Origin: Candidatus Rifleibacteriota bacterium
Lineage (GTDB): Bacteria > Riflebacteria > Ozemobacteria > Ozemobacterales > Ozemobacteraceae
DNA: 8,990 nucleotides
NCBI GenBank assembly: GCA_029560455.1
Contig: JAKQKW010000389.1
Location: 1 to 8,990, forward strand
Direction of reading: 5' to 3'
Below are positions 1 to 7,324 of the stretch, in pieces. Every line of letters starts with the position of its first letter. Within the stretch, counting starts at the first letter, position 1. Under the pieces are notes generated by a model. That model saw only the letters and a list, made by a program, of their open reading frames with translations, made no database searches and was not told where the DNA came from. Both the position numbers and the translations under genes were made by a program.

Positions 1-893
1 CCGGTGAGAAAGTAACAGCGATCGGTAAAAACCTGTTTGAAAGGAATTTCGAACACCTTCGAACCGGCAAAATATCTGCGACTGACGAGCTCGCGCAGTT
101 CCTTGCGGTCCATCTGGCTTGTTGAAGAAGCTTTTTTCGACACCGGCAGGCGTACAATCTTATCAGCCGGCAGGTGGCGAACCAGGTGTTCGAGTTCAGT
201 GCCTCTCTGCATCAATACAACCTTGTCAGGCTGCACGATGTCGAGTTTGGCTTTTTTGATGGCACGACCACCATCGCCCTGTACCCATCCGGTGGTGTCG
301 ATGATGAGAGCATCGGCTTCTTTTTCGGCCTTGCGCAGCATATCGACCAGCCCGGTAATGGCCGGTACAAAGTGCAGCCCCGGCGAATGGGCGCCGAGCA
401 TATACATATAGGTCGGGTTGATCTCAGTCAGAAAGATCGCCGGCTTTTTGAGAATCAGCATGCCAAAAGTGCCGGGGCAACCAATGTCTGACTGGCCGGT
501 ATCGCAGTCGAGAATCGCCGTTTTACCGACCTTTTCGAGCAGGCGGTTGGCCAGATAGGTGCTGAAAAAGGTTTTGCCGGTGTCGACTTCGCCGAGCACC
601 AGAACCTTATACAGAGAGCCCTTGACCTTTTCGCCGGCGATACGGTCGGCGAGTTGATCCCACTCGGCCGGAATCGAGCTGGCTTCCATTTTAGAGAGAG
701 CTTCGGGCTGAGCGTCTACTTCGCAGACACTGTCTTCGATGCCGAGCAGCGGTATCTTCTTGCCGACCGGAACCTCGACCTTTTCGCCAGCACCGACCTT
801 AGCGGCAATGATTTCGATGCTGCCGCCGGAAACGGTAACGGTCGCGGGGCCATTCAGCAGATAGAATTCATTTTTTTTGATTTTAAGCTGCAT
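1..893 (-). CDS. Clp1/Grc3-type polynucleotide 5'-hydroxyl kinase (3' end cut by window edge)
   Basis: This reading frame starts at the ATG at 893 and stays open to the left edge, giving 297 full codons; the C-terminus is missing. Residues 1-60 look like the N-terminal beta domain of Clp1/NOL9 proteins (FYLLNGPATVTV). The kinase domain follows: Walker A GEVDTGKT at 101-108, the DCDTGQSDIGCPG segment at 129-141 (compare DxDxGQ in Clp1), a LGAHSPG segment near 166-172, and TTGWVQGDGG at 200-209 (compare the TxGW motif of the family). Known members move the gamma phosphate of ATP or GTP to the 5'-OH end of RNA or DNA; yeast Grc3 acts in rRNA processing and archaeal Clp1 is an active kinase. It starts two bases after the stop of the preceding gene, with GGGG-type SD bases inside that gene's end, so translation is probably coupled. 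Family assignment is strong; the substrate is unknown. Confidence 0.85.
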   Translation of the reverse strand, partial: MQLKIKKNEFYLLNGPATVTVSGGSIEIIAAKVGAGEKVEVPVGKKIPLLGIEDSVCEVDAQPEALSKMEASSIPAEWDQLADRIAGEKVKGSLYKVLVLGEVDTGKTFFSTYLANRLLEKVGKTAILDCDTGQSDIGCPGTFGMLILKKPAIFLTEINPTYMYMLGAHSPGLHFVPAITGLVDMLRKAEKEADALIIDTTGWVQGDGGRAIKKAKLDIVQPDKVVLMQRGTELEHLVRHLPADKIVRLPVSKKASSTSQMDRKELRELVSRRYFAGSKVFEIPFKQVFTDRCYFLT

Positions 894-895
894 GA

Positions 896-1312
896 TTATT
901 TCTGCCCCTTGTCGAATACCAGTGAAGGCCACATTTCTTTGAGGACGTTGGTATTGATGACGGTGGCACGGCTTATTTCGCGCATGCCGAGATCTAGTTC
1001 ATCTTCTGAAGTCATCAGTTTGACTGCTTTCAGTTCGATGCCTTCGCCGTCTTTGCCCGATACGGTTCCGCACAGGCAGTCATCGCCGCTTTTGATGAAA
1101 ACGCGCTGACCGACTTCGAGTTCTTCGGGTTTGACGTTCTTTGTCACGCCACCGATACACATATTGACGATACCCGGGTAAAGCGGCACGTCTTCATAGA
1201 GCTTGACCAGCTGAGTTACCAGTTCTTTAACCAGCATCGGGTCTTTTTCTTCTTCGACGATGCGCTTGAGATACTTGATCAGACCGGGAAAGTCAGTTTC
1301 TTTAAATGACAT
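896..1312 (-). CDS. Unknown small protein between DHH phosphoesterase and Clp1-like kinase
   Basis: I do not recognise this 138-residue protein. Residues 1-45 are charged and should be helical (LIKYLKRIVEEE, LVKELVTQLVKLYEDV). Residues 65-120 look like a small beta barrel: VGQRVFIKSGDDCLCGTV at 67-84, then an acidic turn (KDGEG) and further strands up to TVINTNVL. That pattern resembles SH3-like or Sm-like folds, but the resemblance is by eye only. No signal peptide or membrane span is visible. The ATG at 1312 has AGGA about seven bases upstream. The start lies 10 bases after the DHH gene's stop, and the kinase starts two bases after this gene's stop, so the three genes should be made together. 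A binding or adaptor role for its two enzyme neighbours is possible but unproven. Confidence 0.8.
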   Translation of the reverse strand: MSFKETDFPGLIKYLKRIVEEEKDPMLVKELVTQLVKLYEDVPLYPGIVNMCIGGVTKNVKPEELEVGQRVFIKSGDDCLCGTVSGKDGEGIELKAVKLMTSEDELDLGMREISRATVINTNVLKEMWPSLVFDKGQK

Positions 1313-1322
1313 CAGGTTTCCT

Positions 1323-2747
1323 TTATTTTTTCAGATACTCGAGACCGAGCTTGTCGGCGCGGGCCTTCTGGGCGTCATCGAGTTTGCCGGCGGCAGCAAG
1401 GCGGTCATGCAGCTGCATTTCGCTGAGCACTTCGGTAACTCTGGTGAGAACGTCGCAGAAAGTGACCTTGTCGGTCTTGAAAGTGCATTCAGCCGCTTTC
1501 GGGTGACCGCCGCCGCTGATTTTATCTTTGTAATCGGCATAGCGCTTCTGCATTGAATCCTGCAGCTCGCCGCAGAACTTGCCTGAATGGACGCGATCGC
1601 CTGAGCCACGCACCGATACATGCGTGTAGTCATTGCTGACCGAACTGACCATGATGATCTGAGCAAGCTTGTCGCCGGCTTTCTGTTTGAGTTCGAACAG
1701 TTTGATCGAACCGATCATCGGCAGCAGCGGCACTTTCGGGCCGACGAAAAGATAAATCGAAGTTTCGTCGAGCTTGAGAATGCGGGCCGATGAGTCGAGA
1801 ATGCGGTTGGCGCTTTCCCAGTCCTGCAGGAAGTAGGCGAAAATCTTTTTGAGATTGCCCTGCTGCGGCTGCGGCAGAAGATTCACGAAATCATCGAGGG
1901 ATTTGATCTTTTTGACTTCGTTCATCTTGTCGGCAATGCCTTCAAGAGCGGTGGTGATACATTCGGCGTGGTTGACGTTCTTGAGCGCCGGTTCGCGGTC
2001 ATTGTAGAAATACGAGAACCCGCCGCCGCCGGTGGCATGCACATACTCGGTCACGCGCGAAAGCAGACAGGTGTGATCACGCTGTTCGGCGTCGAACATC
2101 GTCGGGCGTTCCTTTACCAGAGTCAGCAGATTCTTGAAATTCTGGCCGTATTCGACAAAGAAAGGCTTGGCAAAGTCAGCGAGAATGCCTTTGACCGGTT
2201 CAATAGCCCAGTCACCCTTGAGGCCCATCATGCACAGGAAATCGTCGAAATCTTCGCGTACACCGGCGAGAGCGGCGATACCGTGCGCGAGAATCGAGGT
2301 CGAGCACCAGGTATAAGCCGGCAGACTCGGGTTGAAATAGGTGCACTTTTCGGGGGCTGCCGGTGTCGGGTGATGATCGACAATGTAAACCGGCAGTTTA
2401 TCGGCAAAATTGTTATAGGGGGCTAGTGTGCCCTTGTCGAGCAGAAAGATCGCTTTGGCGCCGGTGGTTTCTTTCATCGCTGCTTCGAGTTGATCGGGCT
2501 GCAGCAGAAAGCCTTCGGGCATTTTCAGGTTAACTTTCCAGCCTTTTTTCTGCAACACTCGTTTAAAAATCAGGCCGCTGGTGATGCCATCCGGATCGTC
2601 GTGGCTGAAAACAAGGGCTGTGCCGGGTTTTTCGATTTCCTGCAGAATCTTCTGCAGGCCGGGGTTATTGGCCTTGAGTTTTTCCCATTGTGATTTGTAG
2701 CTCTCAACATCCTTGAATTCTGTCTGCAAAATGACCGCTTTTTCCAT
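1323..2747 (-). CDS. DHH/DHHA1 phosphoesterase, RecJ-like
   Basis: This 474-residue protein has the full set of DHH-superfamily motifs: HDDPDG at 49-54, the motif II aspartate in FLLDKG (D104), the DHH signature at 124-126 (VDHHP), a GDW aspartate at 179, and a C-terminal DHHA1 domain with SVRGSG at 377-382 and SGGGHPKAA at 411-419. These residues bind two metal ions, usually manganese, and cleave phosphodiester bonds. The length fits archaeal-type RecJ-like proteins; bacterial RecJ is longer and carries an extra OB domain that I do not see here. It probably acts in the cytoplasm as an exonuclease on DNA or RNA, but NrnA-like cleavage of short oligonucleotides cannot be excluded. The ATG at 2747 has an AGGA site six bases upstream. 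It is first in the DHH, unknown protein, kinase block and has its own promoter just upstream. Confidence 0.9.
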   Translation of the reverse strand: MEKAVILQTEFKDVESYKSQWEKLKANNPGLQKILQEIEKPGTALVFSHDDPDGITSGLIFKRVLQKKGWKVNLKMPEGFLLQPDQLEAAMKETTGAKAIFLLDKGTLAPYNNFADKLPVYIVDHHPTPAAPEKCTYFNPSLPAYTWCSTSILAHGIAALAGVREDFDDFLCMMGLKGDWAIEPVKGILADFAKPFFVEYGQNFKNLLTLVKERPTMFDAEQRDHTCLLSRVTEYVHATGGGGFSYFYNDREPALKNVNHAECITTALEGIADKMNEVKKIKSLDDFVNLLPQPQQGNLKKIFAYFLQDWESANRILDSSARILKLDETSIYLFVGPKVPLLPMIGSIKLFELKQKAGDKLAQIIMVSSVSNDYTHVSVRGSGDRVHSGKFCGELQDSMQKRYADYKDKISGGGHPKAAECTFKTDKVTFCDVLTRVTEVLSEMQLHDRLAAAGKLDDAQKARADKLGLEYLKK

Positions 2748-2756
2748 AATACATCC

Positions 2757-2780
2757 TTTCGGTTATTTAATTACCCGAAA
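2757..2780. repeat. Inverted repeat between promoter and start of the DHH gene
   Basis: TTTCGG at 2757-2762 and CCGAAA at 2775-2780 form a perfect 6-base inverted repeat around a 12-base AT-rich centre. It lies directly after the predicted -10 element and runs to the ribosome binding site of the DHH gene. The right arm is upstream of the expected transcription start, so a DNA operator fits better than an RNA hairpin. No U-run follows on the minus strand, so it is not an intrinsic terminator. Confidence 0.35.
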
Positions 2781-2810
2781 AGTATAGTTTGGATTAAAGT
2801 CTCTGGTCAA
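2781..2810 (-). promoter_or_regulatory. Sigma70-like promoter for the DHH-kinase block
   Basis: On the minus strand TTGACC (2805-2810) and TATACT (2781-2786) are separated by 18 bases. Five of six bases match in each box. The -35 box lies inside the last codons of the MBL gene. Transcription should begin near 2774 and leave a leader of about 27 bases with the AGGA site of the DHH gene. It would let the second block be made independently of the competence genes, although read-through from them also looks possible since no terminator is visible. Confidence 0.55.
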
Positions 2811-3750
2811 CTACAAATCTGTAATCTCTTGTATCTTTTCCGCCAATGAAAAGACGGATATTGCCGTGTCGATCGGTGCGATAGAGCTTGGTTCCGACCC
2901 TTTCATGATGGGAAATGGCGCGCGGTGACGGGTGCCTGAACGCATTGCTGCGACCAACGCTGATGATTCCAGTTTCTGCCTTGACCAGCTGCAGGAATGG
3001 CATATAATCGCTGGTGTCAGCGCCATGATGCGGCACCTTGAGAATCTGGCTGCGAATGCCCTCGCCGTATTTCATGATCTCACGTTCGGCATCCTCTTCG
3101 ATATCGCCGGCAAGAAGCGTCTGAACCTTGCCGTAACGCAGCAACAGAGCAACCGACATATTGTTCACTTCTGAGTATTCTTTTGAACTGACCGGCTTTT
3201 CGGGATTGATAACCTGCACAAACAGCTCGTTACCCCATTCCAGCACATCGCCGGCCTTAACACTTATGCGTTGAATCCGGTCTTTTTTGCATATTTCATC
3301 GTAGGTCTGCCAGGCTTCAGTGTTGAAGGTCGAAGGCGTCTCATAGATCTTGTCAACCTCGAACAGCCTGAGAACCGGAATAACACCACCCAGATGGTCG
3401 TTGTGCCAGTGCGTGATCACCAGACCGTCCAGCCGCGAAATCTTCTGACTGCGAAGATAATTCTGAATCAGTTCGCGACCCTCACGCCTTGCATCGGCAA
3501 CCGGAACATTGACACCGCCGTCAACGAGAAAAACCTTGCCCTTCGGGGTACGTATCAGAATCGCATCACCCTGCCCGACGTTAACAAAGTCGATACGCAG
3601 CCCGGGATTGAGGCTGACGCTGACAAGGCCGCCATGATCAGGGCTGAGAACCAGTGCCCACACAAAAATAACGACAATCAGCAGCATGAAGAAAACAAAA
3701 TTGGTTTTCTTCGACTGAAACGATTTCTGTTCGTAACCGTATCTGCTCAT
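2794..3750 (-). CDS. Membrane-anchored MBL-fold hydrolase of the ComEC C-terminal type
   Basis: This 318-residue protein has one membrane span at about 18-36 (NFVFFMLLIVVIFVWALVL) followed by an MBL domain that probably faces outside the cytoplasm, as a basic stretch (QKSFQSKKT) precedes the span. The domain matches ComEC/Rec2 C-terminal domains: FVNVGQGDAILI at 55-66, LVDGG at 75-79, the metal-binding THWHNDHLGG at 113-122, AGDIEEDAE at 214-222, VPHHGA at 239-244 and the late FRHPSP at 271-276. All expected metal ligands are present. In ComEC such a domain is thought to be the nuclease that degrades the non-imported DNA strand. The start is four bases after the ComEA-like gene's stop and two genes after comEC, whose own MBL domain has lost these residues, so it may replace that activity. 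A different phosphodiester substrate is possible. Confidence 0.9.
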   Translation of the reverse strand: MSRYGYEQKSFQSKKTNFVFFMLLIVVIFVWALVLSPDHGGLVSVSLNPGLRIDFVNVGQGDAILIRTPKGKVFLVDGGVNVPVADARREGRELIQNYLRSQKISRLDGLVITHWHNDHLGGVIPVLRLFEVDKIYETPSTFNTEAWQTYDEICKKDRIQRISVKAGDVLEWGNELFVQVINPEKPVSSKEYSEVNNMSVALLLRYGKVQTLLAGDIEEDAEREIMKYGEGIRSQILKVPHHGADTSDYMPFLQLVKAETGIISVGRSNAFRHPSPRAISHHERVGTKLYRTDRHGNIRLFIGGKDTRDYRFVVDQRL

Positions 3751-3754
3751 GCCG

Positions 3755-4375
3755 CTATTTCACCTCGACAAGGTTGATAAATTGTTTAAGGGCCTTATCT
3801 GTGACTCCGGGCACCTCTTTAAGATCTTCGAGCGAAAAGAAGCCGCCATTGCGATTGCGAAACTCAACTATTTTTTCGGCCATCTTTTTGCTGATACCCG
3901 GTAGAGCATTGAGTTCTTCTTCGCTAGCAAAATTAAGATTCAGCTTGTCGCCCCAGGCTGCCTGCCCTGAATGCCCGCCAATGGCGGTTGCATAATTCTC
4001 AAGAATGCGCAGGCGCCTTTTGGTCATGCCCTGAACGTTGAGCAACTCGTTCATGTCTTTTATCTCGCCCTTTTCTTTAATGTAGTCATAAACCCGCTTC
4101 GACAGGGTCGGTGTCATCTCGGGCAATGCCCTGATACTCTTGAGATCGGTGCGGTTCAGGTTAAGTTTACCGGCGTTTTCGGTTTCATTGAAGTTTGAAC
4201 CCTTCACCAGAACCGTCTGATCGGTGAGGCCGGCAATGTGGTCGATCTGCCTGAGCAGCTGCAGATTCTGGTTTCTGATGGTGGTAACCCTGACGATCAG
4301 CATCATGATGCCCATCGCCAGCATGGTGATGAGCAGAACGAATGCCAGTTTTTCGAGTCGGGTTAATACCATCAC
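3755..4375 (-). CDS. comEA: ComEA-like membrane-anchored protein with two HhH units
   Basis: The protein has 206 residues from the GTG at 4375, or 205 from the ATG at 4372. An N-terminal membrane span covers about 10-30, a linker follows, and two helix-hairpin-helix units lie at about 69-130 and 144-203. The second is a good ComEA-type unit (KLNLNFASEEELNALPGI, then FSLEDLKEVPGVTDKAL). The first has the same KLNLN opening but weaker hairpins (LPEMTP, VQGMTK). ComEA binds double-stranded DNA and hands it to the ComEC channel; most ComEA proteins have a single unit, so a tandem pair is less usual. The start overlaps the comEC stop (GTGA with GTG, TGATG with ATG), which indicates coupled translation. 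AAGGA lies six bases before GTG and nine before ATG, so the two starts cannot be separated by sequence alone. Other HhH proteins remain possible, but the ComEC neighbour supports this call. Confidence 0.85.
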   Translation of the reverse strand: MMVLTRLEKLAFVLLITMLAMGIMMLIVRVTTIRNQNLQLLRQIDHIAGLTDQTVLVKGSNFNETENAGKLNLNRTDLKSIRALPEMTPTLSKRVYDYIKEKGEIKDMNELLNVQGMTKRRLRILENYATAIGGHSGQAAWGDKLNLNFASEEELNALPGISKKMAEKIVEFRNRNGGFFSLEDLKEVPGVTDKALKQFINLVEVK

Positions 4376-7323
4376 TGCTGGTCCTTGACAAAAATATTTG
4401 CCTGCACCCGGTTACGGCTCTGGTCAACCTGCACAGCGCCGCTTTCAGAAGTCATATATACCTTGACCGGCCACTGCCTGAACCTCTGCGGGTAGCTGCG
4501 GCTGCGCGAGGTAATGGTTGATGCCAGATGATAGTTTTCCATCAGCCACGACGACGGAAACCGGTAACTGACAGCCACTCCCTCAGGATTCTGAGATTTG
4601 ACAAACTTCTCGAACGCTTCAATCGGTGCCGGCAGGTCGGCGACAAAAATGAAGTCAGGCTTGAAATTGACAATCTCTTCAAGTTTATAGGCATTGCCTG
4701 GGAGAAACAGATAATTTCGTTCTTTGTGCGAAATTTTAAGTATCAGCCCGTCATAATACTGCTGGAAACTGCCATCTGCCGTTGTGGTCTGCGGTGCCAG
4801 CACTTCGATCTGGCCTGCCGCGTCAAGAATTTTGTCACCGGCTTTAACCCTCTGCACCGGAATCTTGTAACGATAGACATCTTCGATCAGCTGGTTGTAT
4901 GAATCGAAAGCGAGTTCCCAGAAATAGGATGGCGGAACCCCTGCATTCATGCCGCTTTTGATGCGCTTTTCAAATTTGAGGTCGCCAAGAAGAAAGGTGC
5001 GGGCATAGTCTTCGAAACTTATTCTGCGGCCATCTTCAGGCAGCGGAAACGGAACGTAAATTTTATTGACCCGGTAATTGGCCATTACCGAACGCAGCCC
5101 GGAAATTCTCTCGGGCAGAGCCGAACTGAGAATTACCGCATTGACCTCGCGTGCCTGTTTGCCCGAAAGGGCGGGCTGCACAACCCTTTCGCCGCGGTCT
5201 GATCCGGCCAGCGGGTCATTGAGCCCCGCATCGATGAGGGCAACACGACCGTCAGCCTCGATAAGCAGCGATGAGCCATAGCCGACATCAAGCATGGTCA
5301 GGCGCATTTCCGGGGTTCTCTCGATGCCGCTGAGCATAAATACGCCACTGCCGACGAGCCCGATCATTATAAAAATGCCGAGAGCCGCCAGCGAATTGCG
5401 GTATTCGTCGTCTTCCCAGAGGTCAGAGACTGCGGCAGTTATTGCCAGCGCCCAGGTTTTGATGTCGCTGTAAAAATAGGCAAGGTGCAAAATAAGGTAA
5501 TAAAACAGCAGGGCTCCGAAGCCCGGCTGCGATACTCTCGGAAACGGAATCAGAATCGCGAAAAACGATGCCATGCCGAGGAAAAATTTGACGCCCAGCC
5601 AGTTGGCAGCATTGAGCACCAGTGCCAGCGGCATGCCGACAACCGGTATAAAAGCTCCGATCAGGCCGGCAATCAGCCCGAGCTGGACGATAACACCAAT
5701 CAGCGGAATCGCGATCAGATTGGCGATCGGTGAGGCCAGCGAAAACTGCCCGAAATAATAAGCCGAAAGCGGCCCCATCATTGCTACCAGAATGGCGACC
5801 TGTGCCGAGAGAAAAGACTGCAGCCAGCCAGGCAGCATTTCGAAAGCGAAACTCTGAAAGGTTGAGCGATCAGACAGCCGGCTGGCGAGCGACAGGGTAA
5901 CGAAAAAATACAGCCCGGTGAGCGGAAAGAAATACGGGTGCAGCACCAGCGACTTGCCGACAATGATGGCGAGATAGAAAAAGAAGGTGGCGGCAGCGGC
6001 AACCAGCAGGCCCGGCCCGCGCAGCATGCGTTTGAGAATTCCCTGTGAGGGCTCTGAAAACATTGCGAGCGCGTATATTGCCATGACCGAAAGGGTAAAA
6101 CTCGGCTCGGTAAGCTGCAGCGGGCTCATAAACAGTATAAAGACACAGGCGACCGAAAGAGAAAACAGCACCGACATCTTGAAACCAAGACCGGCCAGGT
6201 AGGCCCGCGCCAGTATAAAAAGGCTGTTCATCAGGGCAGCACGCACCGCAGAGCTTGGCCAGCCGACAATCAGAGCAAAAGTAAATAGAGAAAACACTAT
6301 GATTGGTGCAAAAACACGCAATGGCACTCTGAACATCGCGAAAATACCGTAAAGCAGGCCGGCAATGATGGTGACGTGCAGCCCGGAAACGGCCAGAACG
6401 TGCGAAACGCCGGTCATTCTGAATTCCTGGCCGATTTTAGCCGGCAGGCCCCCCTTCAGGCCGAGAAGAACCCCGCCAAGAAAGCTCGATTCAGGGTAAG
6501 GCATCGTCTGTTTGATGACTTTCAATATCTCTGTCTTAACGTGCAAAGCGAATCGATACCAGATCGAACCGCCTTCGACTTCTTCGATTACCCTTAAAGA
6601 AGCTTTGCGTGGCACAATCCGGATCGTGCGAAAGATACCGCGGTTGCGCAGATGACTTTTATAATCGAGCGAACCTGGGTTGCGGCGCTCAGATGCTTCT
6701 GAAAGCTGACCGTCAATTTCGATTACCTGATTGAATCTGACTTCTCTGAAGGCATCGGTATCTTCAAAAACCTGTGCAAGAATCAGGCCGCCGGTAACCG
6801 GTTCAGCTTCAGACTGATCGACAACGGTTTCATATTCGGGCTTTTTCTTGCGACTGCGCCCCTCTTCGCTGCCACCGTCGACTCTGACTCTTTTGCGGTC
6901 GACGCGACGAATCGTTTCGGGCTGCACAAGAACCTCGAGGTGATCATTTTTCAATACCGGTTCTTCAAGAATGCGGCCTCTGATTCGCCAGTTGGTGCTT
7001 TCGTCGTGCTTTTCACATATCGTTTGCAGATGACCACGATAGTCGTGTCGCAGCTCTGAAATATAGCGGAAAGCCCCGAAAGAGCCGGCAGTCAGCAGCA
7101 GAAAGACCAGCGTCAGAATCGGCAGGGCTTCTTCATCTTCTCTGATAGCACCAAGATTGCCCGAAAGAAGATTCGAGCTGTGTCGATACCAGAACGGAAT
7201 CGCGGCGCAGAGGCCGAATACGCCGGTAAGAAGCAGAAACAGACCGCTGGCCGTGGCGCCGCTGATAACGGCAAAAGCCATACCGGAAATGAAGGCAAGG
7301 GTAAGAAGAATAAAGGTCAGCAA
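4372..7323 (-). CDS. comEC: ComEC/Rec2-type DNA uptake channel with degenerate C-terminal MBL domain
   Basis: This 983-residue membrane protein is long for the family. Two N-terminal spans cover about 1-45, with another near 67-85, then a soluble OB-like region runs to about 240 and includes a basic insert at 138-175. The competence domain covers about 275-600: FLGGVLLGLKGGLP at 281-294, VSHVLAVSGLHV at 306-317, SSAVRAALMN at 357-366 and SPIANLIAIPLIG at 531-543. It forms the inner-membrane pore for incoming single-stranded DNA in transformation. The C-terminal MBL domain keeps the fold markers LDVGYGSSLLI (678-688) and LIDAG (696-700), but the metal motif THxHxDH reads SSALPER at 733-739, and no PHHG or HPSP follows. 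The domain is probably catalytically dead. The start is a TTG at 7323, one base after the preceding stop; an in-frame stop a few codons upstream leaves no ATG. The gene overlaps the ComEA-like gene. Confidence 0.93.
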   Translation of the reverse strand: MLTFILLTLAFISGMAFAVISGATASGLFLLLTGVFGLCAAIPFWYRHSSNLLSGNLGAIREDEEALPILTLVFLLLTAGSFGAFRYISELRHDYRGHLQTICEKHDESTNWRIRGRILEEPVLKNDHLEVLVQPETIRRVDRKRVRVDGGSEEGRSRKKKPEYETVVDQSEAEPVTGGLILAQVFEDTDAFREVRFNQVIEIDGQLSEASERRNPGSLDYKSHLRNRGIFRTIRIVPRKASLRVIEEVEGGSIWYRFALHVKTEILKVIKQTMPYPESSFLGGVLLGLKGGLPAKIGQEFRMTGVSHVLAVSGLHVTIIAGLLYGIFAMFRVPLRVFAPIIVFSLFTFALIVGWPSSAVRAALMNSLFILARAYLAGLGFKMSVLFSLSVACVFILFMSPLQLTEPSFTLSVMAIYALAMFSEPSQGILKRMLRGPGLLVAAAATFFFYLAIIVGKSLVLHPYFFPLTGLYFFVTLSLASRLSDRSTFQSFAFEMLPGWLQSFLSAQVAILVAMMGPLSAYYFGQFSLASPIANLIAIPLIGVIVQLGLIAGLIGAFIPVVGMPLALVLNAANWLGVKFFLGMASFFAILIPFPRVSQPGFGALLFYYLILHLAYFYSDIKTWALAITAAVSDLWEDDEYRNSLAALGIFIMIGLVGSGVFMLSGIERTPEMRLTMLDVGYGSSLLIEADGRVALIDAGLNDPLAGSDRGERVVQPALSGKQAREVNAVILSSALPERISGLRSVMANYRVNKIYVPFPLPEDGRRISFEDYARTFLLGDLKFEKRIKSGMNAGVPPSYFWELAFDSYNQLIEDVYRYKIPVQRVKAGDKILDAAGQIEVLAPQTTTADGSFQQYYDGLILKISHKERNYLFLPGNAYKLEEIVNFKPDFIFVADLPAPIEAFEKFVKSQNPEGVAVSYRFPSSWLMENYHLASTITSRSRSYPQRFRQWPVKVYMTSESGAVQVDQSRNRVQANIFVKDQQ

Positions 7324-7324
7324 A

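Noticed and set aside
871..878. Run of eight A on the coding strand near the kinase start as a slippage or frameshift site
   Set aside because: The frame is continuous through it and the protein matches the family on both sides, so no shift is needed.
654..1109. Plus-strand reading frame across the kinase and unknown genes
   Set aside because: It spans two well-supported minus-strand genes, has no SD site and gives no recognisable protein; it is an antisense shadow.
1968..2426. Plus-strand reading frame of 152 codons inside the DHH gene
   Set aside because: It is antisense to a gene with complete catalytic motifs, and its protein looks like nothing known; codon bias on the opposite strand explains it.
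2757..2780. Intrinsic terminator between the MBL and DHH genes
   Set aside because: The stem is only six bases around a 12-base AT-rich centre and no U-run follows on the minus strand.
3271..3777. Plus-strand reading frame of 168 codons over the MBL gene
   Set aside because: It is antisense to a gene with all MBL motifs, and its own protein has no domain pattern.
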